From: Linnemannia hyalina
Lineage: Eukaryota > Mortierellomycota > Mortierellomycetes > Mortierellales > Mortierellaceae
DNA length: 64,000 nucleotides
Direction of reading: 5' to 3'
NCBI GenBank assembly: GCA_019671135.1
Contig: JAHRHY010000017.1
Span: forward strand, 806,001-870,000
Shown here: in pieces, positions 1 through 12,572 of the stretch
Layout: the number at the start of each line of letters is the position of its first letter
Position numbering within the stretch: the stretch's first letter is position 1
Program-made: the position numbers and the translations under genes
Notes under the pieces: generated by a model
What the model saw: only the letters and a program-made list of their open reading frames with translations
What the model was told of the DNA's origin: nothing
The model's database searches: none

Positions 1-838
1 CTGTGAGTGTCGATGACAACCAACCGGGACTAGAGATGTCTTTGAACACATCCTAGTTCGGCTTGTTCCTTTGAGGGGATTGGGGGGTTATGACATGTCA
101 CCGGACTAGCTAACCAGCGGTAATGGCAGTGTTAGTGGGAAGTATGGACACAATGATGTAAACGCACATACACAAAGGCAATCCTGCGTCAATTTCTCCA
201 GCGGCATAATTGTCTCCCCAGTATGTCTGACAAAGGGCCCGATGTTCTCCAATGAGAGGTTCCTGGCTGTGTCAAAACAATGTCTGGGTGTGTCTGTGCA
301 ACCTCTATCCTTTTGTGGCTTTGTTGCTTGTCTCATCCTCAAATCAAGGCAACCCGAAGCTTTGATTTTGTACGTGTTCACTCCGATCCAAATGCGGGAC
401 ACATCTCATAGTACGGTATGCACATTCAGCAAGCAATTGCTTCCTCTTTCACTTTCCACCCGTCAAAACACTGTCATTATCATACATCGAACGGAACCAT
501 TGGTTGCATTGCAAAAAATCCCGCTGTTGGAATATCCAACCTCCGGTTGACTCCTCTTCCCTCCACCTTTATTGGCGCTCATAATCTCCCTCACCTGTAC
601 TTCATTATGCCGTCCTATTGCCTTCCGTGCCCCGTGTGTGGTATGGACACTTTCGCGTCTTGTAGAAAATCATTCAAATATTTGTTTTGGTATTAATGTG
701 ATCTTTTTGTTTTTTAATAATGTAGCAGATGTAATAAACAAAAGGAAAAGCGAAAACTATGATGAATGTGTATGGAACAAAAAAAGACAAAAGAAAAGAA
801 TTGGACAATTCCTCCCCAGGACACTAGGAAAAGAAAGC
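1..838. other. Left-edge intergenic region, no gene recognised
   Basis: This stretch lies downstream of the CYP51 stop codon. Open frames on both strands are short, overlap each other and lack recognisable motifs or plausible exon structure. The part next to the gene is A-rich (about 720-830) and probably holds the CYP51 3' UTR and polyadenylation site. Nothing else can be supported. Confidence 0.5.
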
Positions 839-2648
839 TTATTTGCGAGGAGTGTAGTTGATCTCGACGGGCAATACTGGCTGGACAAACATCTTTGTAA
901 AATCCTGACCAGGCATACCCTTCTCAGTCAACGACATATCATACATCCTTACGAACGTCGCGATGACCGTCTTCAACTGGACATAGGCAAAGGTCTCACC
1001 AATGCAACGATGACGGCCGGCGCCAAAGGGCAAGTTGGGGTTCCTGGCTCCACCACCGGCAATCTTTCCGAATCCGTAATCGACCGACTCGCCGGCCTCC
1101 TCCTCATTGATGCTCTCCCAGCGGTGAGGGTCGAAAGTCAGGGCGTTCTTGTAGAACTGCTCGTCGACTTGGGTGGCAATGGGAGAAGCGGCAATGTAGT
1201 TGCCCTTGGGGATGACATAGTCGGTTCCGGGGTAAGTAATGGGACGGATGACCTTGCGGAGGATCATGATGATTGGGGGGCGGAGACGGAGGGTTTCGCG
1301 GATGACGTTCTCGAGGAGGGTCATGTTCTTCATGGCGTCAAAGGAGAGGGGGGTATCGAGCGAGCCGAGGACATCCTTCTGCTCAGCGAGGAGTTCCTTG
1401 ATAAGGTGGGGGTGCTCGGCGAGATGGAGGAGGGCCCAGGTGGCGGTGGTCGAAGAGGTGTGCTGGCCGGCCATGAGGAGGGCAATCATCAAGTGGCAGG
1501 CGTCAACGTCTGTGAAGGGAGTGCCGTCCTTGTAGGTCTGGTTGAGGAGCGATTGGAGCATGTCGGTCTTGTCGGTGATGTTGTTGGCACGACGGTCGTT
1601 GATGACTTGGCTGAAGATGTTGCGCATCTTGATGTGGGCTTTGTCACGGCGGAAGTACGAGGGGAGGGGAAGCCATTCGAAGAACATGTTGATGGGCTGG
1701 AAACCGTCATCTAAGTCGTGGTACACCTGGGCGACTATTATAATTGTTTTTCAATGTGGAAATAGGCAAAATTAGTATTGGCACTACTTTTTTGTCTGTT
1801 TCTTGTCAGAGCATGGACTGTGCTTTGTCCTGGTGTGTGTGAGAGCATAATTGCTGTCTCCTGCTGATCTCATTTTAATCTTCTGCGTTCCGTTCCTTTG
1901 TGCGACGAAAGCTCCTGTTCCACTGCATAGAAACAATTATGAACGCGAGAACAACGACACAGGCAGAATGAGAAATGGAAGATGAGAACGTACCAGAGTC
2001 ATCCATGAGAGCGCGGATCTCAGGGCCCATAAGAGTGCGGGAAGCAGTGTTGATGATCAACTCGCCCATAGCCTTGAAAAGATCGCCACGTCCGCCAGTC
2101 TTGTTGTTCCATCTCTGAAAGTAGTCCCTGGTCTCCTCCTCGATCTCGGGGACATAGGCCCTGAAGGCATCGTTGGACATGCCCCACTTGACAAACTTCT
2201 TCTGCTCCATCAACATATGGTTGGGGCAATCGTACACAACTCCCTTTCCGAACACGGGAGTGGTAAGAGGTTTGTAGGACTCCTCAGCAGAGACATCGGC
2301 AAGCTTGGCGTTAAAAACAAAGTTGTTGCCCTCGACGCCCAAACAGACGGTGAACTTGCGACCGACCATGGTATAGGTGAAAACATCGCCGTACTTCTTG
2401 CGGTTGTCGGCATAGAACTTGAGGGGGTTGACACTGAAGGAGATGGCGGAGCCGAGGTAAGGGATCCAGTAGGGGACCTCTGGGGGTGCGTTCTTGTCGA
2501 CGTTGATCCTTTGGCCGATTTGGGTCAAGATGAGGATAAGGGCGATACCGATAACGAAGGTGGAGAGGATCTGGGTGAAGTTGGCGGGGTTGGTGAGGTG
2601 TGCGGCCAGGGACTGGAGACCCTGGACCAGCTGGACGATGATGGCCAT
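839..2648 (-). CDS. ERG11: Lanosterol 14-alpha-demethylase (CYP51), sterol biosynthesis
   Basis: Cytochrome P450 that removes the 14-alpha-methyl group of lanosterol or eburicol on the ER membrane; it is the azole-fungicide target. Exons 2648-1994 and 1734-839 join in frame (GTACGT donor, TAG acceptor) to give 516 aa, a normal CYP51 length. A single N-terminal membrane helix lies at about residues 31-45. CYP51 signatures are visible: the B-C loop block YKPLTTPVFGKGVVYDCPN (about 125-143), the I-helix AGQHTSS, the K-helix ETLR and the haem loop FGAGRHRCIGE with its cysteine ligand. The Tyr in VVYDCPN and the Lys in MEQKKF, positions linked to azole resistance in yeasts, keep the susceptible-type residues. 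The start was chosen because upstream frame extension is low-complexity and a TATA box lies about 100 bp before this ATG. The downstream neighbour is HGD on the same strand. Confidence 0.96.
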
Positions 2649-4201
2649 GATGTCGTCGTCGGGGGATCGGAGGGAAGAGGTGAGAGGTGATGAGAGGAAT
2701 GAAAAGAGAAAAAAGAAGATGGGAATGAGCGGTCCTCTCGGACTTTTTATATATATAGCGGGAGCGGCGGGTACTTGGTTGGTCCCAGCCCTTTTCGTGC
2801 AAGAGCAAAGACAAAAAGAAGAAAGCAAAGCCAGCTTGTGGCGAGATAGACCCCAGGCCAATGTTGTTGTTGCCGCTGTTGTTATGAAGAGGAATGGGAA
2901 ATATTTCCTGTACGATTCCCGTGGAGGGGATCAAACTCACTTCCTTCTCTTCGACGGACTGATGGTGCCTGAAAAAAAAAAGAAAAAAAAATCTTGATTT
3001 ATCATTTCGAGCCATCTGATTGGCTGTACCAAAGATCACCTTCTTTTTGTGCTCCCTTTGCTCCCTTTTCTCCTTTCTCTTTGTTACCCGCACTATGTGA
3101 TAGTGGCTCAGGCAAGCACCCGTCAGAAGCACGCATTACTTCTCTCGCCTCGCTTCCCCTCTCATTATATTCCGCACGCTCGCTCGTTCCTTCGGGGCTG
3201 TAACCGAACTAGACAGCCTCTCTCCTCACTCCACCTCAAACGCCCTCGACACGATACGCAAATAACCAGTAGACTACAATCAAAGCAAAAAAAAACAACA
3301 CGCCTATTGCAGGCCATTGTCTTCCTCCCAGAAGGAACAAAGAATAAAAAAAGTGGCATGATACAAACGCCTGCATGGCCAATTGACAAACAAAACCTCT
3401 TTTCGGATATCCCAGATCTGACACAAAAACATAAAAAACGTACAGTTCAGCATCAAACGCCCAACACCAACCAACCGGCATGTACGACGCTCACCGTTAC
3501 TGTCCACGGTGTACAATCGACAAAATGAACCACCGATCCCATCGTTCTTTTCATCGTTCTCGGTCCTTATCCTCCGGGGTGGTGGTCAAAGTGTCCCAAA
3601 AAAGACAACTATGGTCCGGGAAACATCAACCTGTTTGCTGTTGGGTGTTTGTCCCTCCCTCTTGCAAGAGATAATTTAGAGCTGGACTTTGAGGCGGGTC
3701 GCTAGACGAAAATCGTACGATGTCTTTCCCTCTCAAAAACCGGAATTTTTACATTTGTCGTTTTTTTTTCGCAGGATTCGCGAGTACTGCACAGGGAAGG
3801 TATTGTGCTAACTATGTAACCGTTTGCCTACTTACTTACTTGCTTGCCTGTCTAGGTAGAGATGCACGGTAATCATATCATATCGGACATGGCTTCCCGA
3901 ACGATATTCCCTTTGTTAAGCCCCTTCATAGGTCTCGTCCACGGCTTCAAAACGACAACGGCTTGCGAGACAAAGAACACGCCACACACTCGTACACGCA
4001 TGCAGATGCAATTGACTATTCCCGGGGGATACAGATTCAACAACGTTCCATGAAAATAGGCGATAACGCTGTTTTATTTTTTGTGAAGTGGGGATATGAA
4101 CAAAGTGGATGGATGCGAATGATAAGGTGGATTATAAATGTGTCAATTAGAACTCGAAAAAGTCAAGTCTACAGAGTCAGGCCAACGATGACTAGGCGAA
4201 T
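2649..4201. other. Intergenic: CYP51 promoter and HGD 3' flank
   Basis: Apart from the CYP51 TATA box near 2750, no coding exon is supported. Open frames on both strands overlap and have no motif. A short palindrome, ATCGTACGAT, sits near 3709-3718. No sterol-response element could be identified by eye with confidence. Confidence 0.5.
2745..2757 (-). promoter_or_regulatory. TATA box of the CYP51 gene
   Basis: On the minus strand the sequence reads TATATATATAAAA and begins about 109 bp upstream of the CYP51 ATG. The position and the match to the TATAWAWR consensus fit a core promoter. It also supports the ATG at 2648 over upstream in-frame codons. Confidence 0.7.
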
Positions 4202-6287
4202 TTACTGGCTGGCGGGCTTCCAGTTTGGGTCAAAGTTGGACTTGAGTCCCTGCCATGCCTTGAAGTAGTCGTGCTGGACCTTGCCAGACTCGGCAATAGC
4301 CCAGTGGGTGGGCTGGAGCTGCATCGACGACTCAAACATAAACGCCTGGGTGCCCTTGGCAATGTACATGGGCTTAAGCTCCTCAACGGAAGCCTTGTCA
4401 AAGGTGGGGGCGTCGGGACCGTGAGGGGTCATCATTGAGTGGAGAGAGGCGCCACCGGGAACGAATCCCCCCTGCTTGGCCTCGTATGTGCCGTGGATCA
4501 AGCCCATGAACTCGGACATACAGTTGCGGTGGAAGTAAGGAGGACGGAACTATTTTGAGCAAAGAAAAAAGGAGTATGAGTGGAAATGGAATAATATCCA
4601 ACGGAGAGCGTGATCGTGGGAAACTTCCGACACGAGTCCAAAGAATAACACAACAAAGAGGAGCACTTACAGTGTTTTCTTGCACAGACCAGCGAGGAGG
4701 GAAGATGACAAAGTCAGCAACGGCGGTACCAGGCTTCTCGGACTTGCAGGTAAGAACCGTGAAGATCGAGGGGTCCTATTGTATCATGTAAAGACATATA
4801 AAAGGTTTAGTCCTCTTGGTACTTGTACTTGACATAGAAAAATACCAATCCATCAATTCGGGCACGATACAAATAACTAAAGAGCCGACTTACGATGTGG
4901 TCGTAGGAGACAGAGTTGATGGTGTTAAAGTGGGCGAGATTGTACTTGAAGGGAGCATAGTTTCCGTGCCATGCGACAACATCGAAGGGGGTGTGGTCCT
5001 GCTTGGCAGTAAAGAGACGGCCACCGTACTTGTTGACAATGCGGAAGGGCCTGACATCCTCGTGAACAAAGGCAGCGATAGGGGTCTGGAAGTCACGGCC
5101 GTTGGCAAGACCGTTGGCACCAATGGGACCAAGGTCGGGAAGGGACCAAGTTCCGTTGAAGACCTCGCAAATGTAACCGCGGCTATTTTCATGAAACAAA
5201 CAAGCGTGGGGTCAGAAACTGCAATGCTGTTTGTTGTCGAGGTGAAAACAATATCAATGCGGTCCAATTGTCCCCATGTCCTATGTAAAAATACCTTGGG
5301 CCGTCGGGCAGGGCGACAGAGTAGCGGATGCCGCGCTGGATAACACAGATCTCGTTGGGGTGCACCAAGATCTTTCCAAACTCGGTGGTGATGTCCAAGC
5401 GACCCTGTTGAGGAACTATGAACCATTATAGTAATAATGTTGAAAGTGACCATGGGAATGTTAGTTCAATTGAACACGCATACATACAAAAACGCGGCGT
5501 GAGAATGTGATCCATCCTTGCGTAACACCAACTGCGAAGCCTTTCTTGTCTGACGAAAGGGGAGTAAGAAAGGGTGACTTACCGATCAAGAAGTCGCCGT
5601 CAGAGTTGTAGAAGGCAGTGTCGTCCATGGACTTGTTGGCAGCATAGACGAGGACGGCCATTCCGTGCTTGACACCGACATCGCCGGCACCGGCAATGGA
5701 GTGGAGACCCTCGACAAAGTCGGTGGGCTCGGTGGGGATGTCAAAGGGCGACCAACGGAGCTGGTTAGGGGTGATATCGACATTGGCCTCATCGGTGTAG
5801 TTGCCAACAAGTTGGGTCTTTCTGTGAAAGGGCTCGAAGGGAGTGTGGCATACCGAAGGGCGGATACGGTAGATCCAGCTATTACATAGAAAGGAGTATG
5901 GAGGTTAATGAAAGTGTCCATGAGAAGTTCATTCATCGCTTCCATTTCTTCATTGCGACCAGAGGCCGCTTATTTCGCCCAAAAAGAAACACGCACCTTC
6001 TCTCGTTGTGCTTGCGGTCAACGGTGAAGGCAGTTCCAGAAAGCTGCTCGGCATAGAGACCGTAGGGGCAGAGCTGAGGGGTGTTCTGACCTAGAGGAAG
6101 TTCATTCAAGTTGGAATGGAAGGGTGAGTGTGTCATGTTCATTCCATTCTGCCTTTGCGCAAGAAGACACGCGTTTTATTAAGACAGGAGAGTTACCCTT
6201 GGGGAGTGCGTCGGGAAGGGCCTCGGTGGAGAAGTGGTTGCCGAAGCCGGGTTGGTACTTGTAGTCGTTCTTGAATTCCTTGGCCAT
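4202..6287 (-). CDS. HGD: Homogentisate 1,2-dioxygenase (Phe/Tyr catabolism)
   Basis: Non-haem Fe(II) dioxygenase that opens the homogentisate ring to maleylacetoacetate in cytosolic Phe/Tyr degradation. Seven exons join in frame: 6287-6197, 6090-5997, 5878-5583, 5415-5295, 5182-4894, 4775-4671 and 4549-4202. They give 447 aa, very close to the 445 aa of the human enzyme. Family blocks appear in order: [15 protein letters not shown] (N terminus), [47 protein letters not shown] and [11 protein letters not shown]. The iron ligands expected from the human structure are present with the same spacing: His339, Glu345 and His375 (in TPHGPD). No neighbouring gene of the pathway is seen, so this is not a catabolic cluster as found in some moulds. 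Confidence 0.97.
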
Positions 6288-6322
6288 TGTGTGGATGTGA
6301 ATGTGTGGATGTGTGGATGTGT
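6288..6322 (+). repeat. GTGGAT-type repeat in the HGD 5' leader
   Basis: Imperfect tandem copies of a GTGTGGAT unit lie directly upstream of the HGD ATG. In the transcript they read as CACACATC repeats. This is probably a simple repeat within the 5' UTR. Confidence 0.7.
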
Positions 6323-8216
6323 GTGAAAGGAGGGGTGAAGAGAGGAGAGTGAGGAATTTAAGAGGAAGAGGAGGAGTTGAGGAAGAAATAAAGAGACGAA
6401 GAAGTGCGTGAGAAATACCCTCTCTTTTGATCCTTTTGATCCCCCCCACAAAACACGAATCGTCCATGGTGGTAATTGACCACGCAGTGTGCTGCGAAGG
6501 AGAGCACAATGAAAAGGGCTGACTGTTTGATTCCAGCCAATCAGAGCACAGGCGTCCAGTAAACTAAGCTCCGTAAGTTGCCAATTTTTTTATTTCTGTT
6601 GCACACACACAGTATCATAACACACATCGACCCTCGAATAAGCCCTGTGAGTAGAACGATCCCTTCCTTGTGAGCGATTCTCTTAACAAAAGAACACCCT
6701 CCATACTTTTACACGCACTCACGCACGCTGCTTCCAGACAGAAAATCAAGAACCATCCCCCTCCCTGTGCCCATTGCCCCAGGCACAACGGCGCAATCTC
6801 TTTCAGGTCTCAGCTTCTATTACTGTACTGTTTTGTACATTCTCGCCGCACGACTACAGACATAAACAACAAAGAAGAGTCATCTTCGGATGCTCCAAGG
6901 AAAGGGGTTTACCCACGCCCAACTCATTGGTGCTGCCTATACAAAACAGGGCCAGCCCTTCTCGCGCTCCTTCTTCAGTATTGTTATCTTAGTGGAACAA
7001 TAATCTAGGCATAGAGGTATTCTACGACCAGGGTGCAAAGGCGGACACGACGAGACAACAACTTTTGTATGAAGCGCGTATGGTGCCAATCGACACAGCT
7101 TGCGCCTGTTGGTCCTCAGTCCCTCAACGCAACGTCACTTCAAGGCCTTGGTGTACGCGGCAAAGCAAGAGCTGATGCGCCACCAAATGCTTATTTTTTG
7201 CACGGATGGTTCCTGAATCTCGATCAGTTAAGGGTATGCACCTTCACTCTTCATCTCTATCTATCTCTTGCACTGCATCCATTGCCAGCAAACATAAGCA
7301 TTATTGTCTCCGCTCACCGCCTTCGTACTCCAAACCAACCCCTCGACGCCTGCTCGATGCCTCTTATACATATACCTGTAACATATCGCCATAGATCAAT
7401 TATCTTCATCCTGCAGGGGCCCTCTCTCACCTCCTCTCTCTCCCTGATTTTGCAGGACAAAGACAAAAACCTTCTTCTGACACATCAACTCACCCCTTGT
7501 TTTGTTCAATCAACCCTACTGTCGCTCCTTGTCCAGAACAACCCCTCATCTCTTTAGTGGAGTGTTCCCGCAGGGGGTGAACCCTATCTCCTTCTCTCAC
7601 TCTCACTGTCTTTCCAATGGCGTCCATGGTCTCCTCTTTCCTCTTCCTCTTTGAAGACGTTTCTTTTGTTTCCAACGACAACTCAGACACGATGGCATGT
7701 TTGCGTGTTTGCTCGGCTTGGTTTGAACAAAGAGAGGCACAAGGTACAAAAAGGGAAATGTGAAAGAGTGACACAGACCATGAGAGAAAGAGAAAAAAAC
7801 CCATCGACAAGAACAGAAACTAGAACACTTCCCTCCAGCTTTTGGCAAGCAAGGAAGACGGAACAGATTGGGCTCGTGGGTAAAGCAAAATGTTTGTTAG
7901 GGTTTGAATTATGCATTTCCCTCCTTTTTCCTCCTCTCGCTCTGTCACCAGAGCCATAGAGTAGAGAACGAGCGATAGAACGACATGCTATTATTGCATA
8001 ACTTTGCAACGCTGTTTTGAGCAACAACAGTAACAAACAGCAATCAACAACAACCCAAGACAAAAAAGCAAAGCAAAGCAAACCTTAGTAGATTTTTTGG
8101 AACTGGTGGAGCCAAAAGGCAAAGACAAACGAGAAAAAAAAGCAGAAAAGGAGTGAGCACATACTGTATTCGATTGCATGCATTGCGGAGAGACATTGAA
8201 GGAACGACAATGATAC

Positions 8217-8244
8217 CTTGCCTTTGCCTTTGCCTTTGCCTTTT
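8217..8244 (+). repeat. Hexamer tandem repeat (TGCCTT)
   Basis: Four tandem copies of TGCCTT followed by a T-run. A simple sequence repeat in the intergenic region. Confidence 0.75.
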
Positions 8245-10460
8245 TCTTTCTATTTTTTTTTGAACCGAACGGTCAACGAACAAACAAACAGAGACATAGA
8301 AGCAGAGCAGACAGAAAGGGCGGCGATGATCGATTAGATGCATTTATGTACAGTACTTTTTTTTATTTATTTATGCATTGGCAGAAGCTCTTTCCCGCCC
8401 ATGCAAGTGAGTTGTCGTTAGAAATAAGAAAGAAAGGGGTAAAGAGTGCTTTTGTGACAACACACAATGCACACGCCCATTGCCAGTCAGCCGCGTATTG
8501 CTACCCCCTTGTTTTCTTTTCTGCATTGGATGCTTGAGTCCCTCTCCTTCATCCCTTTTTCTTGCAGCACCTATCGAACCCTTTACTTTTCATCCCCCTT
8601 CGTCAAGTTCATAATCCAATCCTGCACTCCGCCTCCCCTTTCTTATTCTGTTTTCTCTTGTTTTCTCTTTTCCTACTTCTTTCTCTTTTTCTCTCCACTC
8701 CTGCCTCTCAATCCCTCATTTTACTTATTTTCTCACCACGCACCTGTACGTTCCTCCCTAATTTCCTGGTCGCCATCCACCCTCTTGTTCGACAAGCTCC
8801 AAACACTACGATATCTTTACACCGACAGCAATCGAACAACCACAGACACACAGCAACGTCGATACACCTTGACTTGTATGTATGTCCACCAAACAAATAC
8901 CACTCCTTTTGCCATTTGGTCAGAACATGGACTACTACTTTGTGTAGAGTATCTCTCTGGGCCTTGTCTCACGTTTCCTCAATACTTTTGGGCATTGGCC
9001 GTTCGGATACCAGTTACCCATGTCAATGATTACTTTTATTCAAGGGAATCCTTCTTTTCACGCCCTTTTTGGTCATTCTTTGCTTCGTTATCCTAGCTCG
9101 CTCTTTGCCTTTTGACGTTCCCATTTCTCTTCTGCGCTCATTCCTGGTTTGGAGCAATACCGACGAAAGGGTGGAATAAAACGAGAGTGAAAGAGAGCTG
9201 CGAGTAATTGAAAGGGAGAAGAAGGGGTGGACGCTTCCATTATGACCAGGCCAGGCCTGGCGCGCCCGCGCGCTCTCAATTCGTCCTTTTCCCTCATTTT
9301 TGTTGACAGCGTTCATTCTTGTCCTACTTCTTTTGCACCAAGAGGCGTCGAGTAATAGCCGTAGTAGAGCATTGTTTGGTACCCTTTCTTTTCTTTTTGT
9401 GTTTCCACCTTTTTACTCCTTTACCTCCCTTGCTCTGAATTACTGTCTATCAACCCGAACAACTGTTTTCCTTGGTTTTTGTCTTGTCTTCTTTCTGCGA
9501 ACGAAGAACTAAACTGGATACAACTGAACAACTTTCCCGCGCCCTTTTTTGTGCGTCTCCTCTTCATTGGCGATTCGTTCATTTGTTCCTTGTCTTTTCT
9601 CCTCCCTTTGCCTTCTCCTTACTTTATCCCTTTAATACTTTTGTGTGTGTGTGATTGCTCGGCCTACTTGATCGAACCCGCCCTTTTCTCCCTCCATTTG
9701 TTGTTATCCTGACAATGTTGTCTTTGTGACACTGTGTGGTTGTACATGCTTGTGTGCATGTGCGATACGGAAAAGAAGACGGAGAAAAGGAAAGGGGACA
9801 CCAGGCATCCGTTGACTGGCTCTTCCGCATTTATATGGCAATTATTTTTTCACCCTTCATCCATTTAACCTACTCTTCCTACTAACTTTTTCTATGCCAA
9901 TAGATATATATTTGCCATATCCCAGCCAGCCAACCATCGATCCTTCCTTGCCTCTCGCTTCTTGTTCAATCGTGCACTCACACAGCGCAACACTCAACGC
10001 GTCGTTCCTGTTAACAAGAAAAAAAAACAATAAGAACAGTTCGGCCCACAACGTTCCATCGCGAAACAATAAGGCACAACAACATCGGCCTTTTTTCTTT
10101 CCTTTATCCTTTTTCCGTCGCCGTTGCTCCCATTCTCTCTGTTTCTCTATCCTTGTTTTTCTGCTTGCTTCTCCTTTGTCCATCTTTTCGTTTGTCGTTT
10201 TTCTTTCCTTCTCTTTTCTTTTCTCTTCGCCATCTCTCTCCTTTCCCTCCTCTCTTTTCTTTCTCGTACTGACAAAAAGTGCGCTTTGCGCAGGTTCAAA
10301 CCACATCATCACAGATACATTCGTGGCAACCACCTGCCTCTCTACGACACATAAACCCTTACTTTATAATCCCCTCCTCCTTGCCTCCTTCTTCCTCTCG
10401 CCAACCCCCCCTCCACACAACCGGGGACCCACATATACACATATCTACAACACAATAATA

Positions 10461-12539
10461 ATGGACACACTAAGCGTAACACCAGGGACCACCACCTCCC
10501 CACTCACAGCCCGGAAGCCGGCCTTCCGCCCCCTCCTCCAACCTCGAGCCGCCGCCGCCCTCGACTTTAACGACGACAGCGATGATTCTGATAACGATTT
10601 CCTCTCGGCCGATTACAAGGCCCAACGCAAGACTACCATGGACCTGGTCGATTTCTTCAAGAATGCTCCTCCTCCACCGCCGGCTCCAAGTCTGCCGCCT
10701 GTTACTGTAGACGATAAGAAGAAACGGTCGTTGCTGCAGAGGTTGAGGAATCGCAAGTCTGGGTCGATGTTGAATGGTGGGAGTAATCGGGCTAGCTTGT
10801 CGGGGATGCCCGGGTCGGTGGTTGCTGGGGGAGTTGGGAGTACGATTAGTACGGCGAGTGGTGCGACGGCGACGTTGCCGAATGGGAAGAAGTATGTGAT
10901 GATTGCTGTTGACTACAAGGATTCTCCTGCTTCTACCTCGACAGCCGCGACGACGACAACACCCAACATGTCACATATCTCACCTGTGACAGGAATCACA
11001 AACGCTTTGGCCGCTACTAGTCCAAAGAGGAACTCGCCCACCAGCAGTATGCGACAGAGCAGGGTCTATTCGAGCGGCAGTGATGATGGAAAACCGGTGA
11101 CGGGATCAACGTTGTTGGGCAGCAACATGCAGACAACCTTTGACAGTAGTCATCTTCACTCTGGTTTGAGTACTGGAGGAACGGGAGATACGCGGAGGTC
11201 GATTATCATCCAGGCTGGTGGAGGTGAGGGGTCGTCGTTTATTCTGGACAACTCGCCGTTCTTGCTTGACAACTTTGCGTTGGATACCGACTTTATCATG
11301 TCCTCGTCCTTGAGTGCTCAAGGTTCCAAGGTTTCGGGAGTTACGACGACAGGGACGTCGACAATGACAGATGCAGGACAGCAACACCGTAGGACACAGT
11401 CGCAACGGTCCGGGTTCAGTCAGACGGCAGACGGTGGAATGTCACGACGGGGAACCAACAAGGTCACCTTCAACATTGCAGGGCAACAACAAGGTGCGGG
11501 AGATGAGGACCCGGTCTCGAAGGCACTTTCACAGCGGATCGCCAACCACAAGGCCCAACTCCTCAAGAACCAGGGCTTCCTTGGCGACGATGGCGCCGAT
11601 TCTGCAAACGAGTCTGGACATGAGTCCTCGACCAAACCGCCCGAAGTGACGTTGCCTAAGCCCATCTCGAGGAAGAAAGTCCGTCATGTCCAGATTCAGA
11701 CACAGCACTGTATCATGCGGCCCATGTACACTCAGACCGAGCCCATGGAGTCTCTTGTCCGAGATTCCGAACCTAGGGAGTTTAGTACACAGACGAGTGA
11801 GGGCTCATGTGAGATGGGTACTTCTACGGAGCTGGATGCTGCAGAGACGGCGTCGGTCGCGACTTCTACGTCGACTGGCACCACGATGGTGTCTGCGCAT
11901 ATCATGACTGCCGCACGGGCGACATCCAAAGTCGCAAGTCTTGTCGCCTCTCTCTCCCATCCCACCGCCCCCACTAACGGCACCTTCCCCAAGGGCACAG
12001 CCACCACCGCCATGTCGACCACCTCCACCGAAACTTTGGTCCCCTCAGCACCCTTGACCGCCCAAGAGCACGAAGAACTCCTCCTCCTCCGCCAAAAGAA
12101 TTCCTCTCTCCAAGCCCAAGTAATCACCCTCCAACGCGACCTAGCCTCAGAAATGCGCGCCCGCACCCGCACCGCCGTCGCGATGCAAGACACCCGCGAC
12201 AAGTTCGAGATGCTCTCCGCCATCGCCTACAAGAAGATCAAGGAGATGATTTTCCAACGCCATGTGTTGGAGATGGAGATCCGTGAGTTGAGGACCCAGG
12301 TGGATATGCATGCTGCCGAGGATGCGGCTGTTTCTGCGGCGGGGACGGTCGAGGTTGTGAGTCCTTCGTATAGACAGCACCATCATCCGCATCACCATCA
12401 TCACCAGCAACACCATAGCCAGCAACAGAGCCAGCAGAGTCAGCAGCAACAGCAGCAGCAGCATTATGGCCAGCAACATCATGGCCAGCACCATCATAAC
12501 CAGCAGCACCAGCAGTACGTCTCTGTCGGGCACTATTAG
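10461..12539 (+). CDS. Unknown 692-aa coiled-coil protein with His/Gln-rich tail
   Basis: Single-exon gene of unrecognised function. The N terminus carries an acidic Asp/Ser patch, then a block with TTMDLVDFFKNAPPPPP (about residues 54-70) and a basic stretch KKKRSLLQRLRNRKS. Another conserved-looking motif is KYVMIAVDYKD (about 144-154). The centre is Ser/Thr/Gly-rich and probably disordered. Residues about 533-623 form heptad-like helix (EELLLLRQKNSSLQAQVITL and following), a likely coiled coil for self-association. The tail (about 639-690) is almost only His and Gln. The start was set at ATG 10461, in the context AATAATATG, although the frame stays open upstream to 9894; that upstream stretch is pyrimidine-rich leader. 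Scaffold or polarity roles are possible but not shown. Confidence 0.75.
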   Translation: MDTLSVTPGTTTSPLTARKPAFRPLLQPRAAAALDFNDDSDDSDNDFLSADYKAQRKTTMDLVDFFKNAPPPPPAPSLPPVTVDDKKKRSLLQRLRNRKSGSMLNGGSNRASLSGMPGSVVAGGVGSTISTASGATATLPNGKKYVMIAVDYKDSPASTSTAATTTTPNMSHISPVTGITNALAATSPKRNSPTSSMRQSRVYSSGSDDGKPVTGSTLLGSNMQTTFDSSHLHSGLSTGGTGDTRRSIIIQAGGGEGSSFILDNSPFLLDNFALDTDFIMSSSLSAQGSKVSGVTTTGTSTMTDAGQQHRRTQSQRSGFSQTADGGMSRRGTNKVTFNIAGQQQGAGDEDPVSKALSQRIANHKAQLLKNQGFLGDDGADSANESGHESSTKPPEVTLPKPISRKKVRHVQIQTQHCIMRPMYTQTEPMESLVRDSEPREFSTQTSEGSCEMGTSTELDAAETASVATSTSTGTTMVSAHIMTAARATSKVASLVASLSHPTAPTNGTFPKGTATTAMSTTSTETLVPSAPLTAQEHEELLLLRQKNSSLQAQVITLQRDLASEMRARTRTAVAMQDTRDKFEMLSAIAYKKIKEMIFQRHVLEMEIRELRTQVDMHAAEDAAVSAAGTVEVVSPSYRQHHHPHHHHHQQHHSQQQSQQSQQQQQQQHYGQQHHGQHHHNQQHQQYVSVGHY

Positions 12540-12572
12540 TAGCTCCTATTTACATTACAATACAAACGAACC

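Larger units (their letters stand above)
6288..10460. other. Long intergenic region, pyrimidine-rich, no gene supported
   Basis: About 4.2 kb between two divergently transcribed genes. The right half (about 8.5-10.4 kb) is strongly C/T-rich on the plus strand. This is typical of fungal promoters and leaders and creates long stop-poor frames full of Ser, Phe and Leu. None shows a motif or a convincing splice structure. An (almost) continuous frame at 9894-10460 leads into the next gene but looks like leader sequence. Confidence 0.5.

Noticed and set aside
572..1714. 380-codon plus-strand open frame
   Set aside because: Antisense to CYP51 exon 2. It exists because the CYP51 codons are biased and has no motif of its own.
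8467..9096. 209-codon plus-strand open frame
   Set aside because: Composed of Ser/Phe/Leu from pyrimidine-rich DNA; no motif, no splice structure.
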